A DNA stretch of 64,000 nt from Aquicoccus sp. G2-2 (GTDB taxonomy: Bacteria; Pseudomonadota; Alphaproteobacteria; Rhodobacterales; Rhodobacteraceae), in NCBI RefSeq assembly GCF_034555965.1, contig NZ_JAYDCK010000003.1:2108001-2172000 (forward strand), in the 5' to 3' direction. A model generated the notes under the pieces. It searched no databases. It had not been told where the DNA came from and was given only the letters and a program-made list of their open reading frames with translations. Below are positions 46,431 to 56,870 of this stretch, piece by piece. The position numbers and the translations under genes were made by a program. Every line of letters starts with the position of its first letter. The first letter of the stretch is position 1.

Positions 46431-47986
46431 CTATTCGACAGCCGCAACGGCCTCCGTGGGGTCCGGCTCCTGGCCCAGCGCCTCGCGCGGGTGGCGCAGC
46501 AGGAACACGATCGGCACGACCACGATCGTCAGCAGCCCAATCAACAGGAAATCGTCGATATAGGCCAGCATCGCCGCCTGTTGACTGACCAACCCGTTCG
46601 CAATCTCCAGCGGAAGCGGTGCCCCGTGCAGCAATTGCGGCATCGTCTCGCGCACGGCAAGCGAATCCGCCGTCAGCCGCGACGCCAGCTCGGCATGGTT
46701 TATTGTACTCATCCGCGACATCACCACCGTCACCAATGAAATCCCCACGCCCGAGCCGATATTACGGACCAGACTGAACATAGACGTTCCTTCCGAGCGG
46801 AAATGCGGCGCAATGGTTGCGAATGTCAGCGTCGAAAGCGGCACGAACACAAACCCCAGCCCGAACCCCTGTATCACGCCCGACACGATCACCAGATGGC
46901 TGTCCATCCCGGTTTCAAACCCGGTCATCATGTACGAGGCCCACGCCGTCAGGATCAACCCGAACAAGACCAGCCCGCGCGGATCAAGCCGCGCCACCAG
47001 CCGCCCCACCACGATCATCGACAGCATCGTGCCCATGCCGCGCGGCGCCATCACCAACCCGGTTTCAATGACCGGATAGCCCAGCAGGTTTTGTAACATC
47101 GGCGGCAACAGGGCCAGCCCGGAAAACAGCGTCATCCCGATCACGAAGATGAACACCAGCCCCATCGCGAAATTGCGATCCTTGAACATGGCGAAATCCA
47201 GAAACGGATCATCCGCCGTCAGCGAATGCACCACGAAAACCCAAAACCCGGAAATACAAAGCCCAAGGTAAAGCCAGATCTCAAACGCATCGAACCAGCC
47301 GGCGCTTTCACCACGGTCCAGCATCATCTGCAACGCGCCCACGCCGATTGCCAGCATCCCGAAGCCGAAGAAATCGAACCGCCTGCGCCGGGTTTTTCCT
47401 CCGGCATGAAAGCCGCCACGCCAAGAAACGCCAGAATTCCCACCGGCAGGTTGATATAAAACACGTAACGCCAGTTGAACACTTCCGTCAGATACCCGCC
47501 CAGCGTCGGGCCGATAATCGGGCCGACCATGATCCCGGCACCGTAGATCGCCATCGCCTGTCCGAATTTCTCTCTTGGGTTGATGTCCAGCAAGATGGAC
47601 TGCGCCAGTGGAATAAGAACCGCCCCGCAAACCCCTTGGAATATCCGGAAAAGCACCATCTCCGGCAGGCTTGTCGCAATCCCGCACAGCAACGAAAATG
47701 CGGTGAACCCGACAATCGCCAACGTCAACACACGCCGCCGTCCCAGCACATCCGCCGCCCACCCGGTCAACGGCGTCGCAATCGCCGCCGCCACGATATA
47801 CGAGGTCAGCACCCAAGTGATCTCTTCTTGCGTCGCACTCAGGCTCGCCGCCATATGCGGCAGCGCCACATTGGCAATCGTCGTATCAAGCACCTGCATG
47901 ATCGTCGCAAGCATGATCGACGCGGTCAGCCATCCGGGGGCCGCGACAACCACATTCGGCTTTGACAAGGCAGGAGTCTGGCTCAC
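46431..47986 (-). CDS. EmrB/QacA-type MFS multidrug exporter (frame broken at 47393-47397)
   Basis: Inner-membrane 14-segment drug/proton antiporter. Motifs: LDTTIANVALPHMAASL, LTSYIVAAAIATPLTGWAADVLGRRR, GAVLIPLAQSILLDI. A run of five T on the plus strand (47393-47397) breaks the frame; six restore EEKTRRRRFDFFGFG, the loop typical of EmrB, and 518 residues. Four-base overlap with the emrA-type gene upstream. Forms a tripartite pump with the HlyD-type protein and an outer-membrane channel not seen here. Confidence 0.9.
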
Positions 47987-49134
47987 AACAACTCGTCCAG
48001 ATGCGATTTTCCGGTGTCGATCGACACATGCGCGCTCATGCCCGAAAGCAGGCCTTGCGTCTGTTGGCCGTCAAGCTTGATCCTGATCGAAACCCGCTGC
48101 ACCACCTTCACCCAGTTGCCGGTCGCGTTCTGCGCCGGGATAAGCGAAAATTGCGAGCCGGTGGCCGACCCGAAGCTCTGCACCGTGCCGTGCAATTCCC
48201 GGTCCGGGTAGGCATCGACACTCACCGTCACCGGCTGGCCGACCTTCACGGTGGCAAGCTGGGTTTCCTTCAGGTTCGCCTCAACCCATGTGTCACCTTT
48301 GTCCACAAGGGTCGCCACTTGCGCGCCGAGGCTCACGACCTGCCCCACATTAAGCGCGCCGAGCTGCGATATTTGCCCCGCCGATGGGGCCTTGACCAAG
48401 GTTTTCTCAAGGTTGCGCTTTGCTGCATCGCGCGCCGCCAACGCCGCACGCACCGAAGGCATCTTGTCCGCGTCGCCATCCGGGTTGCCCCCCAAGGCGG
48501 CCACTGCGGCCTCAAGCCTGCGCTCCGCCAATGCAACATTATTGCGCGCCGCGCGTACCGCCACATCGCTTTCGTCAAGCTGCGCCGCCGTGCCAACGCC
48601 ACGTCCGGTCAGTTCCTTCTGACGCTTGTTTTCGCGCTCACGCAGGGCAAGAATGCCTTTGGCTGCGTCAAGCTGGGCTTGCGCCGTCGCGTGGGCCGCG
48701 CGCAATTGCGCCACCGAAAGCCGTGCCTGCGCAAGGGCCGCATCCGCCTGATCAAGCGCGATCTGATAAGGCTCCGGGTCAATCCTGAACAACGGCTGCC
48801 CGGTTTTGACCAACTGGTTCTCGTGGACCATCACATCCACGATCCGCCCGTTCACATCCGCCGACACCGCAATCATCGGCTGATGGGCATAGGCGTTCTC
48901 GGTCGTCACATAGCGCCCACCCAAAAGCCAGTAAGTGCCGCCCCCCACGAGCAACAACAGCGGCACAACGACCATCAGAACGCGCCGCTTCCACTTGCTC
49001 TTCGGCTTGTCAACGGGCGCACTCGCACCCGCCTGATCGGCCGCAGGCTTAAACTCGGTCACCTTCTTCGAGATGTCTGCCTCGGCTGTTTCTGCCGTGT
49101 TTGCCTTCTGGGCAGATTTCGTCTTCGCACTCAT
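47983..49134 (-). CDS. EmrA/HlyD-family membrane fusion protein
   Basis: 383 residues. Lys-rich cytoplasmic N-terminus, one membrane anchor (VLMVVVPLLLLVGGGTYWLLGG), biotinyl-lipoyl-like motif (ISADVNGRIVDVMVHENQLVKTG region), a coiled-coil hairpin (about 120-240) and HlyD_D23 strand (KAPSAGQISQLGALNVGQVV). Bridges the EmrB-type pump to the outer membrane. 27 bases downstream of the marR-type gene. Confidence 0.92.
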   Translation of the reverse strand: MSAKTKSAQKANTAETAEADISKKVTEFKPAADQAGASAPVDKPKSKWKRRVLMVVVPLLLLVGGGTYWLLGGRYVTTENAYAHQPMIAVSADVNGRIVDVMVHENQLVKTGQPLFRIDPEPYQIALDQADAALAQARLSVAQLRAAHATAQAQLDAAKGILALRERENKRQKELTGRGVGTAAQLDESDVAVRAARNNVALAERRLEAAVAALGGNPDGDADKMPSVRAALAARDAAKRNLEKTLVKAPSAGQISQLGALNVGQVVSLGAQVATLVDKGDTWVEANLKETQLATVKVGQPVTVSVDAYPDRELHGTVQSFGSATGSQFSLIPAQNATGNWVKVVQRVSIRIKLDGQQTQGLLSGMSAHVSIDTGKSHLDELL

Positions 49135-49161
49135 GTAAACTTGTCCTTCGTTCTCAGGCGC

Positions 49162-49632
49162 TTAGCCTTCAAGGTTTTTCGTTATCGTCAAAAGCGCCCG
49201 CGTCAGAGCATCCACATCCTCCGGTGCCACGCCTGTCAGCATCCGCTCGAACACACCATCAGCCACCTTGCGCATCGTCCGCGCCTGCGCCTCACCAGTC
49301 TCGGTCAAAGCAACCAACCGCGCGCGGCTGTCATCCGGATCGGCATAGCGATCAACCAGCCCCATGCATTTGAGCCGCTCCGCCACATCGCTCACCGTCA
49401 TGGCCGAAGTATTGGTTGCCGCCCCCAACTCCACCTGCTTCATCGCCCCGTTGCGCCGCAACACGCCCAGAACGCGCCATTGCATCAGGGTCAGCTTGAA
49501 CGGCCGCGCATTGCGCTCGAACTCGCGTTTCAACAGCACGTCGGCCTCATGAATCAAAAGCGCGATTGGTTTGGGTGTATCTGGCACGGGTGGCGCCTTC
49601 TCCGAGTCTCTCAAAATTTCATACGGACCCAT
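49162..49632 (-). CDS. MarR-family transcriptional regulator
   Basis: 156 residues from ATG 49632 (MGPYEILRD); a longer frame to 49812 is rejected as non-conserved. Winged-helix core: LMQWRVLGVLRRNGAMKQVE, ATNTSAMTVSDVAERLKCMG, DPDDSRARLVALTETG. First gene of the marR-emrA-emrB unit, so a drug-responsive repressor is likely. AT-rich leader with CATAT/ATATG arms over the start codon (49630-49653) could be its operator. 233 bases upstream hold no gene. Confidence 0.9.
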   Translation of the reverse strand: MGPYEILRDSEKAPPVPDTPKPIALLIHEADVLLKREFERNARPFKLTLMQWRVLGVLRRNGAMKQVELGAATNTSAMTVSDVAERLKCMGLVDRYADPDDSRARLVALTETGEAQARTMRKVADGVFERMLTGVAPEDVDALTRALLTITKNLEG

Positions 49633-49865
49633 ATAGTAATGGTTCGTAATATGTAAAGAGTCGAATTGGTGGTATTGCGCGCATCTGGTGCAAAAGCCGC
49701 ACTTCGGCGCCTGCACTTGCGTGGGCTTGCAGATAGCGCGACAACGCAAGCCTTTGAAAGCCGTGTGAAATTTTGGGAATTTCCGCCGAATTACGTGCCT
49801 GCCAACAGGCAATCAACAGGCAGCGTGCCAGGACCGCTATTGAGCGCCCGCACGCTTGTCTGGAC

Positions 49866-51038
49866 TCACATCGCGTTCAACAGCGCCGCCGTGGGCCAAG
49901 CATCTGCGGGCAAGCCAAGCTTCACTTGCATGTCCTGCACCGCCGCGCGTGTGCCCGCACCCAGAATCCCGTCGATTTCACCCACGTCATAGCCGCGCTT
50001 TTCCAGCTTTCTCTGCAATTGCTGCAATTGCGCCCCGGAAAGCCCCTTATCGGGATTGCGCGCGTCAAATACCGGCGCGCCTTCCAACCGATCCGCAAAA
50101 TAGGCGGCGGTCAGCACATAGGTAAAACTCTGATTCCACTCGAAATAGACCCGGAAATTCGGATAGGCGATGAACGCTGGCCCATGCCGCCCCTGCGGCA
50201 GGATGATCGAGGCCGGCAAATCGGCCAACTGGCCCTGCCGCGCCCGCACACCCATCTTTTGCCATTCGCTTGCGGGCAATTGCGTCTCCATCCCGGTCTT
50301 CGCCCAGTCAAGCGTTTGCGGCACGCGCACCTCCTGCAACCACGGCTCTCCCGCGCGCCAACCAAGCGATTGCAACATCTTGCCCCCCGACAGCAACGCA
50401 TCCGGCGCCGAAGATTTCAGATGCACATGCCCGTCACCATCGCCATCGACCCCGTTTGCCAGAATGTCACGCGGCAGCATCTGCACCATGCCGATCTCCC
50501 CCGCCCACGCACCTGTGGTTTTCGTCGGAGAGAAATCACCATGCTCAAAAAGTGTCAGCGCCGCAAAAACCTGCGGTCGGAACAATTCCGGGCGGCGGCA
50601 ATCATGTGCCAGCGTAACCAGCGCGTTCAGTGTATTGAAATCACCCTGATACCCGCCGTAATCCGTCTCGAACGCCCAGAAGGCCAGCAACACGCCGCGC
50701 GACACGCCATAGCGCGCCTCGATCTTGTCGAACACGGCGTCGTATTTCTGGGCCATCGCGCGGCCCTTGTTAAACCGCTGCGTGCTGATCAACCGGCGGG
50801 CAAATGCGGTGAAATCCATCTGGAACACGCCCTGCGCCCGGTCGGCGGCCAACACCTTGCCGTCCTTGCGCACATGGGCAAAGAACTGGTCGACCTTGGC
50901 AGGCGCATGGCCCATTGCCACCGCATCTGCCTTCATGCCCTGCACAAAGTCTGAAAAGCTGCCGCCGCATTGCGCCGCTGCCCCGCCTGCAAACCCCATA
51001 GAGCACAGGGCCGCCGTCATCCAACCGATCAATCGCAT
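49866..51038 (-). CDS. Lytic murein transglycosylase, MltB family
   Basis: 390 residues. Signal peptide (MRLIGWMTAALCSMGFAGGAAA), SLT_2/MltB catalytic domain with Glu in LAFWAFETDYGGYQ, GMVQMLPRDILANGVDGDGD, and a C-terminal peptidoglycan-binding repeat (RKLEKRGYDVGEIDGILGAG). Cleaves peptidoglycan glycan strands in the periplasm. No lipobox Cys, so soluble. Separated from neighbours, probably its own transcript. Confidence 0.9.
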   Translation of the reverse strand: MRLIGWMTAALCSMGFAGGAAAQCGGSFSDFVQGMKADAVAMGHAPAKVDQFFAHVRKDGKVLAADRAQGVFQMDFTAFARRLISTQRFNKGRAMAQKYDAVFDKIEARYGVSRGVLLAFWAFETDYGGYQGDFNTLNALVTLAHDCRRPELFRPQVFAALTLFEHGDFSPTKTTGAWAGEIGMVQMLPRDILANGVDGDGDGHVHLKSSAPDALLSGGKMLQSLGWRAGEPWLQEVRVPQTLDWAKTGMETQLPASEWQKMGVRARQGQLADLPASIILPQGRHGPAFIAYPNFRVYFEWNQSFTYVLTAAYFADRLEGAPVFDARNPDKGLSGAQLQQLQRKLEKRGYDVGEIDGILGAGTRAAVQDMQVKLGLPADAWPTAALLNAM

Positions 51039-51141
51039 TGCCTATCCCGTCGTAACCAAACATTACCAGACAGTTACCACCTGCCGTGCGCAAGGCCAGT
51101 CACAAAATGCTGGCACTCAGGGCCAACCCGCAACACCGCAA

Positions 51142-52116
51142 TCAGTTCCGCCCATGCGGCGCATCGAAATCCAGCACCGGCCCAATCGGGACGATCCGGT
51201 GCGGATTGATGGTGTCATGGCTGTAATGATAATGTCGCGTGATATGGTCCAGCCGCACCGTCCCGGCCACCCCCGGCACTTGATAAAGCGCGCGGGTATA
51301 AGCCCAAACTGCGGGATAATCGACAATCCGCGCCCGGTTGCACTTGAAATGCCCGTGATACACCGTATCGAACCGCACCAGCGTGGTGAACAGCCGCCAA
51401 TCCGCCTCGCTCAACACATCCCCCATCAGGTAACGCTGCGTTGAAAGCCGCTGTTCCAGCCAGTCCAGCGTCTCGAACAACGGCCCCACCGCCGCGTCAT
51501 ACGCCGCCTGCGAGGTGGCAAACCCCGCCTTGTAAACCCCGTTGTTGAACGTGTCATAGATCCGCGCATTCACCGGCTCTATCGCCTCGCGCAATTCTTC
51601 GGGCCAGAAATCAAGCGTATTGCCAGTGATCCCGTCAAACGCCGAATTCAGCATCCGAATGATCTCGGCGCTTTCATTGGAAACGATGGTTTCACGCTGC
51701 TTGTCCCAAAGCACCGGCACCGTCACCCGCCCCGACAGCGATGGATCGGCCTTGAGATAAAGATCACGCAGAAACGGCAATCCGTAAAGCTCATCGCCGG
51801 TGGCCCCCGGAAAATCCGTGGCAAAGCTCCAACCATCCTCAAGCATATCAGGATGCACGGCGGAAACTCCGATATGCTTCTCCAGCCCCTTCAGCGCCCG
51901 GAAAATCAACGTGCGGTGCGCCCACGGGCACGCATAGCATACGTAAAGATGGTAGCGCCCGCTTTCGGCCGCAAACCCGCCTTCACCGCTCGGCCCCGGC
52001 GCGCCATCGGGCGTGATCCAGTTGCGAAACACCGATGCATTGCGCTTGAACGCGCCGCCGCTTTTTTTCGTGTCATACCACGCGGCCTGCCATTCTCCGT
52101 TCACCAACTGGCCCAT
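51142..52116 (-). CDS. Glutathionyl-hydroquinone reductase (Xi-class GST, YqjG/EcfG-like)
   Basis: 324 residues. N-terminal thioredoxin-like half with catalytic Cys in YVCYACPWAHRTLIFRALKG; C-terminal helical half with SEADWRLFTTLVRFDTVYHG, both diagnostic of Xi-class GSTs that remove glutathione from glutathionyl-hydroquinones. Cytosolic. Start ATG 52116 after AGGAG. Confidence 0.9.
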   Translation of the reverse strand: MGQLVNGEWQAAWYDTKKSGGAFKRNASVFRNWITPDGAPGPSGEGGFAAESGRYHLYVCYACPWAHRTLIFRALKGLEKHIGVSAVHPDMLEDGWSFATDFPGATGDELYGLPFLRDLYLKADPSLSGRVTVPVLWDKQRETIVSNESAEIIRMLNSAFDGITGNTLDFWPEELREAIEPVNARIYDTFNNGVYKAGFATSQAAYDAAVGPLFETLDWLEQRLSTQRYLMGDVLSEADWRLFTTLVRFDTVYHGHFKCNRARIVDYPAVWAYTRALYQVPGVAGTVRLDHITRHYHYSHDTINPHRIVPIGPVLDFDAPHGRN

Positions 52117-52388
52117 TGCATCGCTCCTTTTGCATCAGATCATTCCTAACCGATCTATGCCCTCAAACCACACCGCCAAGCCCGCATAGGCGCAGCCCGC
52201 CTCTGCATCGCTGCACAACCGATGATTCGGCCACCGCCACCAAACCGCGCCCCGCCCCGCGCAACATTGCGCCAATTTCGCCGCAATCGGCGCTTCACAG
52301 CAATTTCTGCCGCCTCCTCAGGCATTTACTTGACTGGAACCATTTTCCGGGCAGACTGGTTATTCCTATGCCACTGGGGGGCAATGTG

Positions 52389-52742
52389 ATGACCGACTTT
52401 CTGACCAAGGAATTACGCGAAGGGCTGGCGCAGGCGCGCAAGCTGGCGGCGAAGAAAAACGCCCGCCTGCGGGTGCATGTCGGCGACGAAAGCTTCCCCG
52501 TGCTGCGAGTCTGGGACAATGGTTTTGCGCTTGATGCCGATGATGCGCCGCATATGCGCGGACTGGTCGATCTTTACGAAGGGCCGCGCCATGCCGCGCA
52601 ATGCCTTGTCGTCGCGTCCGAAGAAGGCGCGGGCGAGATACGCTATGAATACAAACGATCAACCGTCGCCCATGAACGCGCACCGCTCGATTTTGCCCGC
52701 GCGCCGGACGCGCCGGTGGCGCTGATCCCCCGCGTCGACTAA
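52389..52742 (+). CDS. Conserved hypothetical protein
   Basis: 117 residues from ATG 52389 with a G-rich ribosome site seven bases upstream; an ATG at 52368 is an alternative. Soluble, no known domain recognised. Contains LRVHVGDESFPVLRVWDNGF and a short beta-rich core, ending in VALIPRVD. The 272 bases before it hold no other gene. Codon use matches the neighbours, so it is probably real. Confidence 0.6.
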   Translation: MTDFLTKELREGLAQARKLAAKKNARLRVHVGDESFPVLRVWDNGFALDADDAPHMRGLVDLYEGPRHAAQCLVVASEEGAGEIRYEYKRSTVAHERAPLDFARAPDAPVALIPRVD

Positions 52743-52765
52743 AGCGGGCAAAACCGCCACGCGCC

Positions 52766-53935
52766 TTATTGCAGATCGCCGAACGCTTCGCTCAACCGCG
52801 TCACCGCCTGCTCAACGACTGATCGTGGCGTCGCAAGGTTAAACCGCAAGAAGCTCTCACCACCGCTCCCAAAGGTTGGCCCGTGATTGGCTGCGATCTT
52901 CGCGCCCTTCTCGACCCGCGCGGTAAAATCCTCCGGGCTCATACCCGTTCCGGCAAAATCCACCCAAGCCAGATAGGTCGATTGAAGCGGCATCGAACGC
53001 AACCCCGGAATCGCGTTCACCCCCGCATCGAAAATCTTTCGATTACCGTCGAGATAGGCACAAAGCGCATCAACCCAAGCCGCCCCTTCGGGGGAATAGG
53101 CCGCCTCTGCCATATGTAGTCCGAACGAATTTGGCGAAATCCCCAGCCCCATCATCCGCGCGCCGAACTGGCCGCGCAGCGTCTCATCGGGGATAATCAC
53201 GTTGCCCACATGGCTGCCTGCGATGTTGAACGTCTTGGTGGTGGCCGTCATCATCACCAGCCGGTCTTCAACACCCTCGATCAACGCCATCGGCGTATGT
53301 GTCTGCCCCGGCATCACAAGATCATGGTGAATCTCATCCGAAACCAGGATCAGATCATGCTTTTTCGCAAACGCCGCCACTTCGCCAAGCTCGGCAGGTG
53401 ACCAGACCCGCCCGCCCGGATTATGTGGCGAGCACAGAACCACCATCTTCTCGCGACCATCAAGCAGCGCACCATAGCTGTCGAAATCCATCTCGTAACG
53501 CCCATCGCGCAGCACCATCGGGCATTCAACAACCCGCCGCCCGTTGGCTTTGATCACCTTGGCAAACGCGTGATAAACCGGCGTGAACAGCACCACGCCA
53601 TCGCCCGGCTGTGTCCAAGTATCCACGCACATCGCCGTGCCATTGACCAAGCCATGCGTGGTAAAAATCCACTCCGGTTCGATGGTCCAGCCGTGGCGCT
53701 CTTTCATCCACCACGCAATCGCGGCGCGATAGCCGCTGTCGTCGCCGTAATAACCGTAAATGCCATGATCCAGTGCCTTGCCCAGCGCCGTTTGAACGCA
53801 TTCAGGCGGGCGGAAATCCATATCCGCCACCCACATCGAAATACCCTCATCAGCAGGCACACCGTATATCTTTTCCATCATGTCCCATTTGACGGAATGG
53901 GTGCCTTGCCGGTCGATGACCTCATCAAAATTCAT
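52766..53935 (-). CDS. MalY/PatB-type C-S lyase (cystathionine beta-lyase)
   Basis: Fold-type I PLP enzyme, 389 residues from ATG 53935 (AAGGAGAG upstream). MWVADMDFRPPECVQTAL, YGYYGDDSGYRAAI and HNPGGRVWSPAEL match MalY/PatB; PLP Lys is in MTATTKTFNIAGSHVGN. Expected to split cystathionine or cysteine conjugates into thiol, pyruvate and ammonia. Could still act as an aminotransferase. Confidence 0.88.
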   Translation of the reverse strand: MNFDEVIDRQGTHSVKWDMMEKIYGVPADEGISMWVADMDFRPPECVQTALGKALDHGIYGYYGDDSGYRAAIAWWMKERHGWTIEPEWIFTTHGLVNGTAMCVDTWTQPGDGVVLFTPVYHAFAKVIKANGRRVVECPMVLRDGRYEMDFDSYGALLDGREKMVVLCSPHNPGGRVWSPAELGEVAAFAKKHDLILVSDEIHHDLVMPGQTHTPMALIEGVEDRLVMMTATTKTFNIAGSHVGNVIIPDETLRGQFGARMMGLGISPNSFGLHMAEAAYSPEGAAWVDALCAYLDGNRKIFDAGVNAIPGLRSMPLQSTYLAWVDFAGTGMSPEDFTARVEKGAKIAANHGPTFGSGGESFLRFNLATPRSVVEQAVTRLSEAFGDLQ

Positions 53936-54028
53936 CGCTGCTCTCCTTCGCATTCACCGCGAAAGCTATCGGATTGGCGCGCATGTGCAAGCCCCCGATG
54001 ATCGCCCTCGACCCGGCGGAACCTTTGT

Positions 54029-54379
54029 CTATGCCGGGTCGTGTTGCCGCCGCGAATCTTCGGGGGTCTCGGCGCGCTCGGTCATGCCATAGTCGCGAAT
54101 GACATGCGCCACCCGCAGCCGATAGTCAGCAAATACGCCCCCGCGCCCAAGCGCCTGCGCCTTGCGATGCTCGGGCAAGGCACGCCAGCGCTGCACCGCC
54201 TCTTCATCGGTGAAAAACGAAAGCGAAAGGATCTTGCTCGGATCGGTCAGGCTCTGAAACCGCTCGACCGAAATAAACCCTTCGATTTCTTCCAGCAACG
54301 GGCGCAACCCTGCCGCCACGTCAAGATAATCCGCCTTTCGGCCATCCGCTGGCTCAACCTCAAAGATAACTGCAATCAT
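54029..54379 (-). CDS. Antibiotic-biosynthesis-monooxygenase (ABM) fold protein
   Basis: 116 residues. Ferredoxin-like ABM dimer fold: MIAVIFEVEPADGRKADYLD, EIEGFISVERFQSL, LSLSFFTDEEAVQRWR. The family includes small monooxygenases and heme-related proteins; no heme-binding residues are obvious. Role unknown. On the same strand 93 bases upstream of the C-S lyase gene. Confidence 0.82.
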   Translation of the reverse strand: MIAVIFEVEPADGRKADYLDVAAGLRPLLEEIEGFISVERFQSLTDPSKILSLSFFTDEEAVQRWRALPEHRKAQALGRGGVFADYRLRVAHVIRDYGMTERAETPEDSRRQHDPA

Positions 54380-54474
54380 TGGCTTTCTCCCTCACGCCTC
54401 TTTTCCAACGTCATTGCGCCAAAGGCAAGACAGCAGGGTAAGCCCGAAAATGCCCCGACCTGCACGAAAGCCGT

Positions 54475-55776
54475 TCAGCCGTTCAGCTTGTCAAGCCGCG
54501 CCCGAACGCTCAACCCATGCGCTTGCAGGCTTTCTGAGGCGGCCAGCGTTTCCGCCGCCGGGCCAATGGCACGCAGCGCCTCCGGGCTCATCTGTGCCAA
54601 CGTCGTGCGCTTGAGGAAATCAAGCACCGACAAGCCAGAGGAAAACCGCGCCGACCGCGCCGTGGGCAAAACATGGTTCGGCCCGCCGACGTAATCGCCG
54701 ATGGCTTCCGGCGTCCATTGGCCAAGAAAAATTGCCCCCGCATGAGTAATCTCCTGCGACAGCGCCAACGGATCAGCGGTGCAAAGCTCCAGGTGTTCGG
54801 GCGCTATGCGATTTGAAAGGCGTGCGGCGGTGGATAGGTCAGGCACGATAATCACCGCGCCATTATCGCGCCAGCTTGCCCCGGCGATGTCCCGCCGCTC
54901 AAGCGTTTCCAGATGCCGCTCGATCCGGGCGGTGACGGCACCGGCAAACTCCGCGTCGTTGGTTATCAGGATCGCCTGCGCGCTGGCGTCATGCTCGGCC
55001 TGACTCAGCATATCAAGCGCGATGAAATCAGGGTCGTTATCGCCATCCGCAATGACCAGAATTTCCGAAGGCCCGGCAATCATGTCGATCCCGACACGCC
55101 CAAAAACCCGGCGCTTGGCGGCGGCGACAAATGCATTGCCCGGCCCGGTGATCTTGTCCACCGGCGCAATCGACTCCGTCCCATAAGCCAGCGCGGCAAT
55201 CGCCTGCGCGCCCCCGATGCGGTAAATCTCATCAACCCCGGAAAGCTTTGCTGCAAGAATGACAAGCGGGTTGATCACCCCATCCGGCGTCGGGCAGGCA
55301 ATGGCAAGCCGCTCAACCCCTGCCACCTTGGCCGGAATGGCATTCATCAGCACTGAAGACGGATAAGACGCCTGCCCGCCCGGCACATAAAGCCCGGCCG
55401 CCGAAACCGGCGTCCAGCGCCAGCCAAGCGTCGCCCCGGCCTCATCGCGCCAAAGCGCATCTTCCGGGCGCTGCTTCTCGTGATAGGCCCGAATGCGCGC
55501 GGCGGCAGTGTGCAACGCGGCGGCTTCATCCGCGGGGGCGGCGGCGCAATGCATGTCAATTTCCGCCTCGGAAAGCCGCAACGTCTCCGCCGAAAGCGCC
55601 AGCCGATCGAACTTTGCGGTCAACGCAATCAGCGCCGCATCGCCCTTCTGGCGAACCTCGGCAATGATCGCTGCAACAGTTTCATCCACATCGGCGCTAT
55701 CTTCGCGCTTGGCACCAAGCAGTTGCGCGAACCCGGCCTCAAAACCGGCATCCGTTGCATCAAGAAAGACGGGCAT
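54475..55776 (-). CDS. hisD: Histidinol dehydrogenase HisD
   Basis: Last two steps of histidine synthesis, histidinol to histidine, zinc- and NAD-dependent. 433 residues from ATG 55776; a longer frame to 55938 is rejected. Motifs: GLYVPGGQASYPSSVLMNA-type segment near residue 120, KITGPGNAFVAAAKRRVFG, IAGPSEILVIADG, and zinc ligands in SQAEHDASAQAI and APEHLEL. Ends KLNG. Confidence 0.96.
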   Translation of the reverse strand: MPVFLDATDAGFEAGFAQLLGAKREDSADVDETVAAIIAEVRQKGDAALIALTAKFDRLALSAETLRLSEAEIDMHCAAAPADEAAALHTAAARIRAYHEKQRPEDALWRDEAGATLGWRWTPVSAAGLYVPGGQASYPSSVLMNAIPAKVAGVERLAIACPTPDGVINPLVILAAKLSGVDEIYRIGGAQAIAALAYGTESIAPVDKITGPGNAFVAAAKRRVFGRVGIDMIAGPSEILVIADGDNDPDFIALDMLSQAEHDASAQAILITNDAEFAGAVTARIERHLETLERRDIAGASWRDNGAVIIVPDLSTAARLSNRIAPEHLELCTADPLALSQEITHAGAIFLGQWTPEAIGDYVGGPNHVLPTARSARFSSGLSVLDFLKRTTLAQMSPEALRAIGPAAETLAASESLQAHGLSVRARLDKLNG

Positions 55777-55841
55777 GGGCAGGGGTTTCCTTGGCTCAGA
55801 GCATCTTGGGCGCGACAGCGCGCACCGTGCGGTGCCTCCCG

Positions 55842-56426
55842 TCAGCGTTTGCGGTCGCGGCGCGACGACATCGGCTGAAACGCCACACCGACATGCGCCT
55901 CGCAATAGGGTTTGCCCGATTGCACCGGCAGACCGCAAAACCAGAAATCATCGGTGGCCGGATCACCGACCGGCCATTTGCACGTCCGTTCGGTCAATTC
56001 CATCAGGGTAAGTTTCTTGGCCTTTTTTTCAATCTCCGAAACCTTGGCAAGGGCTTCCGGGCTAATCTCATTGGCCGACGGTTGCGGCGGCAGCGGCTGG
56101 CCCGCAGGAATGATTGCCCTGCGTGCGGGCGACATGGCCGGGCGCGCCTCGGCCTCGGTCTCCTTGGCGGGCGCTGCCTTGGTCGCTGGTTTCGACGGTT
56201 TGGTGCGTGCGCTGCGCGACTTCGCTTCGGGTTTGTTGGCCGCAGGTTTCGCCTTCGTGTCAGCCTTTGCCGCCCCCGGCGAACGATTGGAAAGGCCCAG
56301 CCGATGCACCTTGCCAATCACGGCGTTGCGGGTCACACCGCCCAGCTCTTTCGCGATCTGGCTGGCTGACTGGCCTTCGCCCCACATCTTCTTCAGCAGC
56401 TCAACGCGTTCATCGGTCCAGGACAT
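55842..56426 (-). CDS. gcrA: Cell-cycle regulator GcrA
   Basis: Alphaproteobacterial sigma-70 cofactor that activates promoters with GANTC methylation. 194 residues. N-terminal DNA-binding motif SWTDERVELLKKMWGEGQSA and GGVTRNAVIGKVHRLGLS; Lys/Ala-rich linker (about 55-110); C-terminal sigma-binding part with RTCKWPVGDPATDDFWFCG and YCEAHVGVAFQP. Conserved end to end. Strong evidence for the class of organism. Confidence 0.95.
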   Translation of the reverse strand: MSWTDERVELLKKMWGEGQSASQIAKELGGVTRNAVIGKVHRLGLSNRSPGAAKADTKAKPAANKPEAKSRSARTKPSKPATKAAPAKETEAEARPAMSPARRAIIPAGQPLPPQPSANEISPEALAKVSEIEKKAKKLTLMELTERTCKWPVGDPATDDFWFCGLPVQSGKPYCEAHVGVAFQPMSSRRDRKR

Positions 56427-56567
56427 CAGCGGTTTCCTATGTATCTCAAGTGAAAAGGCGGCCGTTGTGATGGCCGCCGGTCTATCGGGTCAGCGCCTTA
56501 TACTAAGGTTTCCGGCGCGAGTTACAAGCCATGCGCTGGATTGACGCACGGAAATCGAGGCGCGCAA

Positions 56568-56870
56568 TCACGCCGGTCTCCCTGCACGCATTTCACGCAG
56601 GGCCAGAAGGGCCGCCCCGGCGATAATGATGCTGGCCCCCGCAAGCGTGGTCATATCCGGCACGCGCGCGAAGATAGCAGCATCAAATCCCGCGCCAATA
56701 ATCAGCGTGGCATGGGCAAATGGCGCGACGAAACTCGCCTCCGCACGGGCAACGGCGTTGATAGTACAGGTCTGCGCCAAAGCCATCAACAGGCCCACAC
56801 CGGCGAGAGCCGCCAATTGCGCGGCGTTGGGCGGGGTCCAGACGGGAATCACCGTGCGGGGCATGAACAT
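56568..56870 (-). pseudogene. Remnant of an EamA-family transporter (C-terminal third only)
   Basis: About 100 residues, of which the last 85 are the end of a DMT/EamA transporter: AALAGVGLLMALAQTCTINA, AEASFVAPFAHATLIIGAGF and the final segment TLAGASIIIAGAALLALRE. A full transporter needs about 300 residues, and only 270 bases separate this piece from argD, so the first two thirds are gone. The break appears near base 56880. Not expected to be functional. Confidence 0.7.
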